NCBI GenBank assembly: GCA_963721305.1
Contig: CAVRIR010000006.1
Location: forward strand, 186,001 to 250,000
Direction: 5' to 3'
DNA from: DATAES01 sp963721305
GTDB lineage: Bacteria > Actinomycetota > Acidimicrobiia > Acidimicrobiales > JACDCH01
Length of the DNA: 64,000 bases
The translations under genes were made by a program, and so were the position numbers. This document shows, piece by piece, positions 1 to 8,225 of the stretch (position 1 is its first letter; every line of letters begins with the position of its first letter). The notes under the pieces were generated by a model. The model did not search any database and was not told the origin of the DNA. It saw only the letters and a list, made by a program, of their open reading frames with translations.

Positions 1-42
1 CTATACTTGACGAAAAGCGGCGAGTCAATTTGGGGCGGAGAC

Positions 43-693
43 ATGGGTTTGCTTGACCGGCATCGTGAGAAGAAGGCCGAGCGCGAGCGACAGCAGGAGA
101 TCCAAGCGCGTACGAGAGCCGCCGCCGCCAAGGCGGCGAAAGAGGACTTCGGGCGCAGGAACCGGCTGCAAGATGCACGGACCAACCCGGGCACTCGCAG
201 TGGCGTCGCGTTGATGCTCAAGAACGACGAGAGGGTGTTCCAAGAGCTCGCCGGATTGTCATTGATCGAGCCACGTTGCTTGCCCGGCGCGTGGGAAGGT
301 CGTTCACAAGGCTTCTCGGCGCCGGTTGCCGGCGGGGTTCGTTACCGAGCCGGCGCGCCGAGAGGTCGCTACGTCCAGGACGCTGAGACGCCGGCGTCGA
401 TCGACTCGGGCACGGTCACAATCACCGACCAGCGCGTGGTGTTCCAGGGTGCCCACGCGACGCGCGAGTGGGCGTTCACGAAGATGCTCGGTCTGCAACA
501 TGTCCACGGGCGTCAGCCGTGGACCGCGATCGAGGTGTCGAACCGCCACATGACCAGCGGGTTCACGTACCCGGCCGTGCTCGGGGGTCAGATGCGATTC
601 CGCCTCGACCTCGCGATCGCGCACTTCAATGGTGAGCTCGATTCGTTCATCGCTGGGCTCGAAGCGGAGCTCCACGAGCACACGCTCACCTGA
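43..693 (+). CDS. Hypothetical protein with basic coiled N-terminus
   Basis: This is an unrecognised protein of 216 residues. The N-terminal 35 residues are very rich in Arg, Lys, Glu and Ala (RHREKKAERERQQE) and are probably a charged helix. The C-terminal half has a compact pattern (SGTVTITDQRVVFQG, then REWAF, WTAIEVSNR) like the PH-like modules of actinobacterial membrane-associated proteins, but I cannot name the family. The ATG at 43 is chosen because GGGGCGGAG lies 3-11 bases upstream; a TTG 36 bases earlier is in frame but has no such signal. There is no signal peptide or membrane segment. The gene stands alone, facing the small zinc-ribbon gene that follows. Confidence 0.6.
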   Translation: MGLLDRHREKKAERERQQEIQARTRAAAAKAAKEDFGRRNRLQDARTNPGTRSGVALMLKNDERVFQELAGLSLIEPRCLPGAWEGRSQGFSAPVAGGVRYRAGAPRGRYVQDAETPASIDSGTVTITDQRVVFQGAHATREWAFTKMLGLQHVHGRQPWTAIEVSNRHMTSGFTYPAVLGGQMRFRLDLAIAHFNGELDSFIAGLEAELHEHTLT

Positions 694-761
694 CCCCCGC
701 CCATTGGCGCGATCCCTGCGCCCTCGAGCGCGACGGCACCATCCGGAACCCGTGGAGCGCC

Positions 762-926
762 TCAGCGGGATGCGAAGAACAGAGCTGCGCGGCACTCCTC
801 GCACGCCCAACCCTCCGCGATCGCGGTCGGGGGACGGTCGAGGTCCGCCGGAAAGATCTTGCGGCAGCGGCCGCACTGCCTCGTGGCCGCGACAGGTTCA
901 GGTTCGCTGGCTGTGTAGGTGGACAC
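762..926 (-). CDS. Small two-CxxC zinc-ribbon-like protein (54 aa)
   Basis: This small gene starts at a GTG at 926 preceded by AAGGGA at a spacing of 7 bases, and stops with TGA at 762-764. The 54-residue product has two CxxC knuckles, CRRC near residue 18 and CEEC near residue 46, separated by about 25 residues. That is the layout of a treble-clef or zinc-ribbon fold. The rest is acidic at the N-terminus and ends FFASR. The pairing of cysteines, the strong ribosome binding site and the lack of a competing gene make it likely real. Its function is unknown; a role in nucleic-acid or protein binding would be a guess. Confidence 0.6.
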   Translation of the reverse strand: MSTYTASEPEPVAATRQCGRCRKIFPADLDRPPTAIAEGWACEECRAALFFASR

Positions 927-1055
927 GGCTACGTCCCTTCACATCGAGGGAGCGTCAAGCGCTCCGCGAAGACAACCTGCGCAGGGGCGCCGCTCAGCGC
1001 CCGCCCCTACCGGCGGTTCGACGGCTCCCGTGTTGTCGACGATCGGCGCGCCTGC

Positions 1056-1286
1056 CTACCGACGGCGGGATTCGGCGAAGGGAGCTTTGAGCAGCAGCTC
1101 GAACGTCGCATTCGGCGGCTGGTTCGGTTCGTTCACGCGTCGGAGATACTCCTTGAGCGCCGATCTCGCCGCTGGTACATGCGGGCCTGATAGCTGCGAC
1201 GATTCGCGCAGCGCCGTCTTCGCGGCGGAGACGCGACGCTTGCGCTCGGCTCGCTCGTCGGCGCTATGGCCGACACCGGTGCTCAT
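1056..1286 (-). CDS. Hypothetical protein, last gene of the csp operon
   Basis: This 76-residue protein has a basic, helical N-terminal half (ERAERKRRVSAAKTALRES) and no recognised domain. Its ATG overlaps the stop of the preceding HTH gene in an ATGA arrangement (1283-1286), so it is probably translated by coupling, as the third gene of a cold-shock operon. The short length, high charge and absence of membrane segments would suit a nucleic-acid-associated accessory protein, but there is no motif to prove it. Confidence 0.5.
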   Translation of the reverse strand: MSTGVGHSADERAERKRRVSAAKTALRESSQLSGPHVPAARSALKEYLRRVNEPNQPPNATFELLLKAPFAESRRR

Positions 1287-1573
1287 GTGCCCGCGAGGAG
1301 CTGGCGGAGCTTGCCGAGCGACACCAGCTTGCGCTCACGTTGTTCGGTATCGGTGTTGCGCCGTATGCGACGCTCCAACACGTCGAGTCGTGCGCTCTCC
1401 TCAGCCCGCAACTTCGCGCGCTCTCGGGTCGATCGCTGCTCCACCGCGCCCACGAACAACCTGAACGCGTCTCGGCTGCGTTCGACGCCGACCGTCTTGG
1501 CGATGTCCGCGAACGAGTTGCCCTCTGACCGCAATGCGATGACGCGCTCTCCGTCCGCAGTCGCGGAGCTCAC
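1283..1573 (-). CDS. Small helix-turn-helix protein in the csp operon
   Basis: This 96-residue protein has a likely helix-turn-helix near the N-terminus: ERVIALRSEGNSFADIAKTV, followed by GVERSRDAFRLF, has the spacing of a recognition-helix pair. A long charged helix rich in Arg and Glu follows. It starts with GTG at 1573, overlapping the cold-shock stop by four bases (GTGA), and ends overlapping the next gene (ATGA). The tight overlaps on both sides argue that all three genes are co-translated. I do not recognise a named family; a DNA-binding role is inferred from the HTH-like segment only. Confidence 0.55.
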   Translation of the reverse strand: MSSATADGERVIALRSEGNSFADIAKTVGVERSRDAFRLFVGAVEQRSTRERAKLRAEESARLDVLERRIRRNTDTEQRERKLVSLGKLRQLLAGT

Positions 1574-1773
1574 ACCGGCCGGACTTGCGCCGCCTTGGGG
1601 CCCTTCTGGCCCGCCTCAACCGAATACTCGACTTTCTGGCCCTCGGTCAGCTCACGGTAACCCTGAACGTTGACGTCGGACTGGTGCACGAACACATCGC
1701 TCGAACCGTCCTCCGGCGCGATGAACCCGAAACCCTTGGTCGCGTTGAACCACTTCACGGTGCCTACAGGCAT
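1570..1773 (-). CDS. csp: Cold-shock protein (CspA family)
   Basis: This is a single cold-shock domain of 67 residues, the usual family length. Both RNA-binding motifs are intact: RNP1-like KGFGFI (about residues 14-19) and RNP2-like DVFVHQSDV (about 27-35), preceded by GTVKWFNATKG. The family binds single-stranded RNA and DNA and acts as a cytoplasmic RNA chaperone. The ATG at 1773 follows GAGGAGAAG. About 240 bases with no gene lie upstream, long enough for the structured 5' leader usual for csp genes. Two small genes overlap its 3' end, which is unusual, since csp genes are commonly monocistronic. Confidence 0.93.
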   Translation of the reverse strand: MPVGTVKWFNATKGFGFIAPEDGSSDVFVHQSDVNVQGYRELTEGQKVEYSVEAGQKGPKAAQVRPV

Positions 1774-2008
1774 TTTGCCGCTTCTCCTCTGCGAAAGAAC
1801 ACGCAATCGGAGAAGTCGCCAACCCGGTCGCCATGTAACGGGCACTCACCCGATCGACACACCTTAGCGGCATGGGCGAAGACGCGTGTCCTTCGGGGCG
1901 TGGCCGAGTGAGCGTCAGCATGGGTCAACGGACGCGGATGGCATGGAACATGGTGAGTCCAGCTACCTGACTGCAGTGCCATGGGTTGTTGGATCGGAGC
2001 ATGTTGCG

Positions 2009-2024
2009 CCGGCCCTCAGGCCGG
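2009..2024. terminator. Small GC hairpin over the stop codon of the 2016-2714 gene
   Basis: CCGGCC and GGCCGG flank a four-base CTCA loop, and the loop contains the stop codon of the minus-strand membrane-protein gene. There is no U-run, so termination activity is only a possibility. Confidence 0.3.
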
Positions 2025-2714
2025 AGGTTTCGGCGCCGTGACGAGCAGAACGATGCAGAAACTGAGGATGGCACTGCCAACGACGACGAGGCCGATACGA
2101 GCGGACGCGAACCGGAAGTGTCCGCTGATACCCACCAAGAACAGAACGGTGGCGAGGTAGACGGTGGTGCGTACGTAGTCGTCGGCGTATCCACCGTCCT
2201 TGGCCCCTTCCGCGTAGAGATCGTCTGCCTTGGCGTCGAGGGCATTGGCTTTGTCCAGGTCGGGTTCGACGTACTCAGGCATGTATGTGGGACCGGGCGG
2301 CGCCTGCGGATTCGTCGTCGGATTGGTGGCGATCCACGCGTCGAACGCGGTCTTGAACTCGGGTCGGAAGCGTCTTTCCGCGACGTCCATGGCTGACTGA
2401 TTGCCGACGACGTAGGCGCTGAACCACGCGTTGAAGGTTGAACTGTCGAAGTTCTTCGTAGTGGTCGCATCGAGGTTGGCGCGGCTGGCCTCGGTTCGAG
2501 CGGTCGACGCTTGGGACAGCTTCAACCGCGACTCGGTGCTCCACTTGGCGGATGAGTAGCCGGACCAGGCCGCGAGCACGGCAACGAGCGCGAGCAACAA
2601 GGCCTCGAGGATCGAGACGATTCGGTCCTTCGGCGATCCCTCACTCCGTCGAGAGTGTTCGACGTGCTCGGTGATCTCCTTGCCGACCTCGGTCGCCGAT
2701 AGACCTTCAGCCAT
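2016..2714 (-). CDS. Three-helix membrane protein of unknown function
   Basis: This 232-residue protein has one hydrophobic helix near the N-terminus (ILEALLLALVAVLAAWSGYS, about residues 33-53) and two near the C-terminus (VYLATVLFLVGISGHF and IGLVVVGSAILSFCIVLLVT). A hydrophilic, helix-rich region of about 130 residues lies between them. This layout resembles DUF4337-type small membrane proteins, but the match is from general appearance only. The ATG at 2714 is chosen because GAGGAG lies 8-13 bases upstream; the longer reading frame before it has atypical codons. It is probably monocistronic. Confidence 0.7.
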   Translation of the reverse strand: MAEGLSATEVGKEITEHVEHSRRSEGSPKDRIVSILEALLLALVAVLAAWSGYSSAKWSTESRLKLSQASTARTEASRANLDATTTKNFDSSTFNAWFSAYVVGNQSAMDVAERRFRPEFKTAFDAWIATNPTTNPQAPPGPTYMPEYVEPDLDKANALDAKADDLYAEGAKDGGYADDYVRTTVYLATVLFLVGISGHFRFASARIGLVVVGSAILSFCIVLLVTAPKPPA

Positions 2715-2845
2715 CGAACAGTTCTCCTCGCCACGCGGACTGTCGTGCCTGTCGCGGTTCGCGGACGCCCGGCACCCCGGTTCCGCCGTGAGGACTCGAC
2801 GATCAGACGCCACTCGCACCGTACGGCCGGTGCGGGTGACCAGGT

Positions 2846-2865
2846 GTCACCCGAAAGCGGGTGAC
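2846..2865. terminator. Hairpin between two minus-strand genes
   Basis: GTCACCCG and CGGGTGAC form a perfect 8-bp stem around an AAAG tetraloop. It lies 80 bases after the stop of the reductase gene at 2945 and 130 bases before the next minus-strand start. Its place fits a terminator or attenuator, though no U-tract follows. Confidence 0.4.
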
Positions 2866-2944
2866 GTGAGTTGGATGGATGGACGATCTCGCCACCCGGA
2901 TAGGTCGGGGTGCAGAGCGTCCGCAACTTCGGCTGACCGCCCGA

Positions 2945-3535
2945 TCAGCGCCGCACCGGGTAGCGCAGGTGCAGCGCGCGGACACCCTGAACGACGACAG
3001 GGTCCTCGAGAATGACGTGCTCACCGACGAGCTCGCCGAAGTAGCGGATGCCGGTGCCGAACAGGACCGGCACCTGGCTGATGCAGACCTCGTCGACGAG
3101 GCCGAGATTCAGCGCCTGCTGGATGATGTCGGCACTGGCGATCGTGACGAACTCGTCGCCGGCGATCTCCTTGGCCGCGGCGATCGCCTCCTCGACGCTG
3201 CCGGTGAAGGTCGTCCGCGGGAAGCGCTCGGCCGCATCCGCCGGTGGCGGCCGATGGGTCACGACGACCACTGGTGCCCCTGCGGGATGATGGTCGCCCC
3301 ATCCGTCGGTCTGATCGAACAGCCGTCGGCCTGCGACGAGCGCGCCACAGCCTGACGTGATCTCGCGCAACATCACGGCGCTCGCGGCGTCGACCGAAAA
3401 GCTCATGCCCTCCTGCGCGCTCGGCACCACGACGTCACCGGTCCAGTACCAGTCGAAGAGCTCCGCAGGATTGTCGTCCGGCTGGGCGACGAAGCCGTCC
3501 AGCGACATGCACATGTGCGTCAACACCTTGGCCAT
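2945..3535 (-). CDS. Dihydrofolate-reductase-fold protein (RibD C-terminal family)
   Basis: This 196-residue protein has the RibD_C/DHFR-like fold. The start MAKVLTHMCMSLDGFVA is the typical first strand and the conserved SLDG motif; LVAGRRLFDQTDGWGD (about residues 66-81) and VTIASADIIQQALN carry the nucleotide-binding loop; VPVLFGTGIRYF near the C-terminus is the family's conserved GxG segment. Members are small NAD(P)H-dependent reductases of mostly unknown substrate and are rarely true folate enzymes. It is a single-domain protein without the RibD deaminase, so a riboflavin role is not implied. Confidence 0.85.
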   Translation of the reverse strand: MAKVLTHMCMSLDGFVAQPDDNPAELFDWYWTGDVVVPSAQEGMSFSVDAASAVMLREITSGCGALVAGRRLFDQTDGWGDHHPAGAPVVVVTHRPPPADAAERFPRTTFTGSVEEAIAAAKEIAGDEFVTIASADIIQQALNLGLVDEVCISQVPVLFGTGIRYFGELVGEHVILEDPVVVQGVRALHLRYPVRR

Positions 3536-3584
3536 GCAGTTACGACTCTGCCCGCCCCGCCCGTCTCCGTGCTAGTCAGGCGAC

Positions 3585-4748
3585 GTGAGACCACTCGCCG
3601 GGATACGCATCGTCGACCTGACCACCAACATGTCGGGACCGTTGGCCACGATGGTCCTGGCTGATCAGGGAGCCGACGTGATCAAGGTCGAGGCGCCCAC
3701 CGGGGACGCGATTCGCACGGTGGGCACGGGACACGACGGCATGAGCGCGTACTTCGCGAACAACAACCGTGGGAAGCGCTCGATCGCGATTGATCTCACC
3801 AGCGATGCGGGACGAGACGTGGTGCGACGACTGTCCGCTGACGCCGACGTGTTCACCCAGAACTTCCGGCCCGGCGTGATCGACCGACTCGGGCTGAGCG
3901 CCCGGTCCCTCCAGACGGCGAACCCTCGACTGGTGTACGCGTCGATCAGCGGCTTCGGCTCGACGGGACCGTTGGCCGACGCGCCCGCATATGACCATGT
4001 CGTACAAGCGATGTCCGGCTTCGCCGCCATTCAGACCGCAGGGACCACCGAGCCGTCGATGGTCCGCCATGGCGTCATCGACAAAGCAACGGCGTACACG
4101 CTCGCTCAGGCGATCACCGCCGCGCTGCTTCAGCGAGAGCGCACCGGAGAGGCCGCGCGCATCGACGTGTCCATGCTCGACGTGGCGATCGCGTTCTTGT
4201 GGCCCGACGGCATGATGGATCACACCGTCGACCAACCGTCGACCGTGCTTCCCCCTACGAGTCGGAGCTTCCGCGTGAGTCCGACCGCAGATGGTCATGT
4301 CGTGCTCGTCACGTTGACCGCCAAGCAATGGTCGGGCCTCACCAGCGCGCTTCTCAGCGACGACGGCTCGGCGATGACCGACACCGCCGAACGCATGAAA
4401 GGCGGCGCCGACGTCATGCGACGAGTTCGCGCGGCGATCGCCGACATGCCCACCGACGAAGTGGTGTCTCGCTTGCGAGCCGCCGACGTACCCGTCGCAC
4501 CGGTGCGAGATCTGCACGAGGTCGCCGACGATCCTCAGGTCGTCGCCTCCGGCACCGTGCGCGCGTTCGAACACGATGTGCTCGGCGCCGTCCACCAGCC
4601 GCGACCCGCACCGTTGTTCGACGGCGCCGCCACCGACCCGGACGCGTCCGCACCGAGGCTCGGTGAACACAGTGACGAGGTGTTGCGGGAAGCAGGCTGG
4701 CGCGACGACGAAATCGCGGACCTACGTGCCGCCGGTGTCATCCACTGA
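3585..4748 (+). CDS. Class III CoA-transferase (CaiB/BaiF family)
   Basis: This 387-residue enzyme moves CoA between carboxylic acids through aspartyl intermediates. Family landmarks are the N-terminal PLAGIRIVDLT and GADVIKVE (CoA-binding Rossmann part), FANNNRGKRSIAIDL (about 56-70), and the catalytic aspartate in IDVSMLD (D near residue 199), as in formyl-CoA transferase. The C-terminal small domain is complete. The start is a GTG. It stands alone on its strand and converges with the VOC gene after it, with six bases between. The acid handled cannot be told from sequence; a second paralogue lies at 32985. Confidence 0.9.
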   Translation: MRPLAGIRIVDLTTNMSGPLATMVLADQGADVIKVEAPTGDAIRTVGTGHDGMSAYFANNNRGKRSIAIDLTSDAGRDVVRRLSADADVFTQNFRPGVIDRLGLSARSLQTANPRLVYASISGFGSTGPLADAPAYDHVVQAMSGFAAIQTAGTTEPSMVRHGVIDKATAYTLAQAITAALLQRERTGEAARIDVSMLDVAIAFLWPDGMMDHTVDQPSTVLPPTSRSFRVSPTADGHVVLVTLTAKQWSGLTSALLSDDGSAMTDTAERMKGGADVMRRVRAAIADMPTDEVVSRLRAADVPVAPVRDLHEVADDPQVVASGTVRAFEHDVLGAVHQPRPAPLFDGAATDPDASAPRLGEHSDEVLREAGWRDDEIADLRAAGVIH

Positions 4749-4754
4749 CACGGG

Positions 4755-5207
4755 TCAGTTCGGCTCGACCAACTCGACGAGCTCGAGCGTGATGCCCTCG
4801 GGGCCCTCGAAGAAACGAAGACGGCGGCTGATGTAGTCCATCTCGTCGCTCAGCATCTTTACGCCGTGGGCGACCAAGTGGTCGGTGACAGCGTGGATGT
4901 CGTCGACGCGGAAGGCGAGGTGGTTGTAACCGCGCCGGCGGAGGTTCGACGGCTGGTCGCCGGGGTCCGCGCTCGGAATGGGGTCGAACCGCAGGAGTTG
5001 GATCTCGAAGTGCGGCTCGGCGCCGTCCAACACCAACGTGATGTGCTCGGCCTTCATGTCGGGCATGCCCATGTACCGAGCAGGCTCGCCGCCATCGATC
5101 TCGGCAACGTGGGACTTGCGAAAGCCCAGCAGCTCGAAGAAGGAGATGGCCGCCTCTGCGTCGGCGACGGCCACCGTCACGTGATCGGGATTCAGGAGCA
5201 GCGCCAT
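4755..5207 (-). CDS. VOC-family (glyoxalase-like) metalloprotein
   Basis: This 150-residue protein is a vicinal-oxygen-chelate fold with two beta-alpha-beta modules. Module 1 starts LNPDHVTVAVADAEAAISFF (metal-ligand His in DHVTVAV) and module 2 starts YNHLAFRVDD. The C-terminal FFEGPEGITLELVEL has the conserved PEG and metal-ligand glutamate. These ligands fit a divalent-metal enzyme such as a glyoxalase, epimerase or lyase. The length is close to methylmalonyl-CoA epimerases, but no specific substrate motif is visible. It converges with the CoA-transferase upstream. Confidence 0.85.
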   Translation of the reverse strand: MALLLNPDHVTVAVADAEAAISFFELLGFRKSHVAEIDGGEPARYMGMPDMKAEHITLVLDGAEPHFEIQLLRFDPIPSADPGDQPSNLRRRGYNHLAFRVDDIHAVTDHLVAHGVKMLSDEMDYISRRLRFFEGPEGITLELVELVEPN

Positions 5208-5276
5208 GTCGCGATGATGCCTGCTCGACGGCGAAGAGTCGTCACGACGGCCCGGGCGGACCGTCGGGTCCCGCGT

Positions 5277-5870
5277 TCAGGTCGGCCGGGGTGCTCCGGA
5301 CTGTTCGGCCGCGATGTACGCGGCGTACCACGCAGGCCACTCGTCGTCTCGTTGGCCGGTGCGCTTCTCGTGCTCTGCGTGAGCCGCTTCGGCACGGCGA
5401 AGCGCGCCCGCGAGGTCGTCGGCCGACGCAAACGTCGTCTGTGACGTGTCGACGCGACCGGCGGCCCGGTCGGACTCACCCAAGAGGTGACGATGAAGCT
5501 CTTCGGTCATCTGATTGATCGCGCGCGTCAGGTCCGTGTTCTCGGTCAGAAGAGTGTTGACGCCCGCGTAGTCCCGATCCGACTTGACCTGCTGAAAGGA
5601 CGCCTGCCGGTTCTGCCCGATCATCACGAACGTCGACAGGAAGATTGCTTCGAGCGACACGATCAGGGTCAGCGTCGGCCACGGGCTCTTCTCGAAGATG
5701 AGCATCCAGACCGCGAAGAGCAGGACATGCAGGTAGACGAAATTCATGGAGCCCGCGAACGCGGTGATCAGGTCTGCGATGCGCAGTTGTGCATCTGATG
5801 CGCGTTTTTCGAACTGCTCGACGACCGCCGGATGGTGGACGACATCCGGGTCGAGTTTGAGCATTTGCAT
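5277..5870 (-). CDS. DUF1003 membrane protein
   Basis: This protein has about 197 residues and two membrane helices in the DUF1003 pattern: ADLITAFAGSMNFVYLHVLL, then FAVWMLIF, and LTLIVSLEAIFLSTFVMI, followed by the family hallmark QNRQASFQQVKSDRDY. A charged helical tail of about 90 residues follows. The function of the family is unknown. GGAGG lies just before two in-frame ATGs at 5870 and 5864; the second has the better spacing (9 bases), so the protein may start MLKLDPD. The unsupported longer frame upstream is ignored. Confidence 0.8.
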   Translation of the reverse strand: MQMLKLDPDVVHHPAVVEQFEKRASDAQLRIADLITAFAGSMNFVYLHVLLFAVWMLIFEKSPWPTLTLIVSLEAIFLSTFVMIGQNRQASFQQVKSDRDYAGVNTLLTENTDLTRAINQMTEELHRHLLGESDRAAGRVDTSQTTFASADDLAGALRRAEAAHAEHEKRTGQRDDEWPAWYAAYIAAEQSGAPRPT

Positions 5871-6005
5871 CGACCTCCGGTGAGACGATTCAGGGAATCG
5901 CGAGAGGCGCGCAGCGAAGCCTCCATCGATCACAATGCCACTGTCGTCGGGCCGTAGCGTTGACTCAGGGTCCTCTGGGGACGGATGTCGCCAGATGGCG
6001 TCCGA

Positions 6006-6537
6006 TCAGAACGTCCAGCGAGTGGCCCCACCCGGTTCGACAACCGCCAGCGCGGTGGCACGCGCCAACGTGATGCGGTACACCGACCACGGCGGCGGCC
6101 CGGCAGACGGCGCGCTGAACTCGGCCGTCAGCGCGACGCCCGACTCGTCGACGCGCGCCGGCCAGCCCGCCGCGACCCAACGCTCGGCCATCTCCGCAAC
6201 CGTTGCGTGGTCGGTGACCTTGGCTGCCTCGCCCTCGACGACGAGATCGAATTCCTGCGTAGCGACGGCAAGTGTGCCAGCGCGTATCACGAGCGAGGTT
6301 CTTCGCTTTGCGGGTGCGCTCGCCGGTCTCGAACCAGAAGGCACCGTCGACCCACAGCGCGCCGACGCCGGCGACATGCGGTCGCCCGTCGCTGTCGATC
6401 GTCGCGAGCCAGCACGTGTGTCGATCCGGGCCGCCGGTGCCCGGGCCCTGACTGAGCCCCTTGTCCAAGCGGGCCGCGATGGGCCGCCAGTCCAACGGCT
6501 CGAGGTCGTACAGCTCGGCGAGGTTCTTCGTGTCCAT
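6006..6537 (-). pseudogene. PPOX-fold flavin/F420-binding protein, one frameshift
   Basis: This is a pyridoxamine-5'-phosphate-oxidase-fold protein of about 176 residues once one base is removed. The first part (CWLATIDSDGRPHVAGVGAL and WFETGERTRKAKNLARD) is in one frame. The rest (TLAVATQEFDLVVEGEAAKV, then the C-terminal FSAPSAGPPPWSVYRI) is in the next frame. Removing one base of the CC at 6277-6278 joins them seamlessly. Members bind FMN, FAD or F420 and reduce small molecules or heme. Because the downstream frame is perfectly preserved, a sequencing insertion is as likely as true gene loss. Confidence 0.75.
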
Positions 6538-6640
6538 GCACGAACGACGCTACGCGGCCCGAAACAGATCAGAACGTAGCCGCGACGGATCGGTCGCGGC
6601 ACACTGTTCGAGTGCAGCGGTACGGCACACGGGGAAGTCG

Positions 6641-7412
6641 GTGAACACCCACGCCGGCGCGCGATGGCAGCCCGCCGTCGAGCGAGTCCACGTCGATCGG
6701 TTCTCGCTGGCGGTCACGGTTTGCATCCCGGCCGTTCTCGCCTACAACTGGTGGCTCATCGTGCCCTTCCGGCACGGCCTGCTCACCTCGGTCAACTCGT
6801 TCTTCAGTGATCTCGAGGTCAAGGGCGCACCCGACGCCAGCGTGTTCGGCAAGCTCGATGTCATCGCCGGCGCATTGTTCTTGGCCGCGCTCCTGCTTTC
6901 GTACCGGCGCGAACGACCAGGCCGCGCCGAGTGGCGACTGTTCGTGACCTTCGCGATTGCGGCGGGCGCCGGCGGACTGTTTCCCTTCTCCTGCGCCGAA
7001 GGGACGGACTCCGCGTGTCGGCACCGCGGAATGGCATCTGCAATTGCCCTTCCACCACTACGCGCACGTGCTGCTGTCCGCAGTCGAATTCCTCTCCGCC
7101 ACGATCGCCTTGCTGCTCGCGTGGCGTCGCACGCAACGAAGCGATGCACCGCGCACTGCCGAAGACCGAGCATTTCGCTGGCTAGCAGCCGTCGTCGTCA
7201 TCGGCTATCTGCCACTGGCGATCGCGTATTTCAGCGACCGGTACGCGGCGCTCGTCGAGCCCGTCTACTTCGTCGCGTTCGGTCTCGCGGCATTCACCGA
7301 GGTCGTCGCGAGCGCTAACGGCTACTCAAACCAAAGTCGTCACCATCGTCCGGGCCGCCCCGCTTACGACGCCACCACCGCCGTTTCGCACTGGGATCGA
7401 GGTCGGCGATGA
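6641..7412 (+). pseudogene. DUF998-like multi-pass membrane protein, one frameshift
   Basis: This is a membrane protein with about six hydrophobic segments when one base is removed. The first frame carries FSLAVTVCIPAVLAYNWWLI, LDVIAGALFLAALLLSYR and a conserved FPFSCAEGTDSACR loop. The second frame carries AEWHLQLPFHHYAHVLLSAV, TIALLLAW, VVVIGYLPLAIAYF and VYFVAFGLAAFTEVV. The frames join if one base near 7017-7022 is dropped. The Cys-containing loop followed by the HH motif resembles DUF998-type proteins, of unknown function. The last 98 bases overlap the convergent gene at 7315, so the true C-terminus may be a little shorter. The GTG at 6641 is the assumed start. Confidence 0.6.
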
Positions 7413-7692
7413 TCTCGGGCTCGGCATCCTCGACGATGTGCTCGGCGTCGGCGAGCACCGCAGCGATGTCGTCCGGCGACTCATCGGGTTCGTCCTCGAG
7501 GGGCGGCGTTTCAGCGAGTGACCCCTTCTCGAAGTCGGCGCCGATCATCAGGATGCGTTCGTACTTCGGGCAGTTCTCCGGGCAGCGCCACGGCGCTTCG
7601 GGCGCCAGGTCGAGCGTGCAGAACCTCGCGACCTCGTGGTCGTCGTCGTACGTGCGGCTCTCGTAGTGCACGCAGTCCTCTCGCATCGTCAC
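7315..7692 (-). CDS. Four-cysteine conserved hypothetical protein
   Basis: This 125-residue protein is of unknown function. Its N-terminal half has four cysteines (MREDCVHYES near residue 7, VARFC near 25, WRCPENCPKY near 37 and 41), a layout that suggests one metal or iron-sulfur site. The C-terminal half is acidic and low in complexity and ends in a basic patch (KRRWWRRKRGG). Its ATG overlaps the stop of the DUF1992 gene by four bases (7689-7692), so the two form an operon. The metal site is an inference from cysteine spacing only. Confidence 0.65.
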   Translation of the reverse strand: MTMREDCVHYESRTYDDDHEVARFCTLDLAPEAPWRCPENCPKYERILMIGADFEKGSLAETPPLEDEPDESPDDIAAVLADAEHIVEDAEPEIIADLDPSAKRRWWRRKRGGPDDGDDFGLSSR

Positions 7693-8099
7693 CGCGGTTC
7701 ACCTCCACGCTTCGCTCGCCACCGCTCGATGGTCTCGTCGACGTCGAGAACAGCCACAGTCGTCGGTGGGCCGCTGATGGTGTGCGAGTTGACATACCGG
7801 ATGCGATCGTTGATCGCCGTCACCAGCATGCGCACCTCGGACTCGGTCGTCGCCCCAGCGATCCGCTCGAGCGCGTCGTCGCGTTCGCGCCGGATCGAGA
7901 TCGATGGCGGCGAGTAGGACACCTTCTCGCGCTTCAGCTTCTGGCGCACCCACCACAGCTCGTCGCGGGGCCGGTCGAGGTCCGGAAGCGGTTTCCCGTG
8001 GCCGGGAAGATCGTCGAACTCGCCGCGGTCTCGCGCCTCACGGATCTGTTGGTCGACCCATGATTCCCAGGCCACACCCGGCGGCTTCCGTGACGTCAT
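7689..8099 (-). CDS. DUF1992 protein (DnaJC28 conserved-domain type)
   Basis: This 136-residue protein carries the DUF1992 signature in its first 60 residues: WESWVDQQIREARDRGEFDD followed by LPGHGKPLPDL and ELWWVRQKLKREKVSY. In eukaryotes this segment is found next to DnaJ domains (DNAJC28); bacterial members are stand-alone and uncharacterised. The second half is helical (ERDDALERI, RMLVTAINDRIRYVN). It is the first gene of a two-gene operon with the four-cysteine protein, overlapping by ATGA. It is soluble, with no signal peptide. Confidence 0.8.
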   Translation of the reverse strand: MTSRKPPGVAWESWVDQQIREARDRGEFDDLPGHGKPLPDLDRPRDELWWVRQKLKREKVSYSPPSISIRRERDDALERIAGATTESEVRMLVTAINDRIRYVNSHTISGPPTTVAVLDVDETIERWRAKRGGEPR

Positions 8100-8225
8100 C
8101 GGAGACGCAGACTACCGGCGAGGGCGCTCCGCCGAGGCCTACGAAATCCGCAAAGCGGTCACTGGATGACCGGTTCTCCTTCCTAGGGTCAGGGAAGAAC
8201 CATCGAATCGACAACGGAGGCGACC

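Noticed and set aside
304..876. Long minus-strand frame over the first gene
   Set aside because: It is antisense to a gene with a good ribosome binding site, has arginine-rich atypical composition and no domain.
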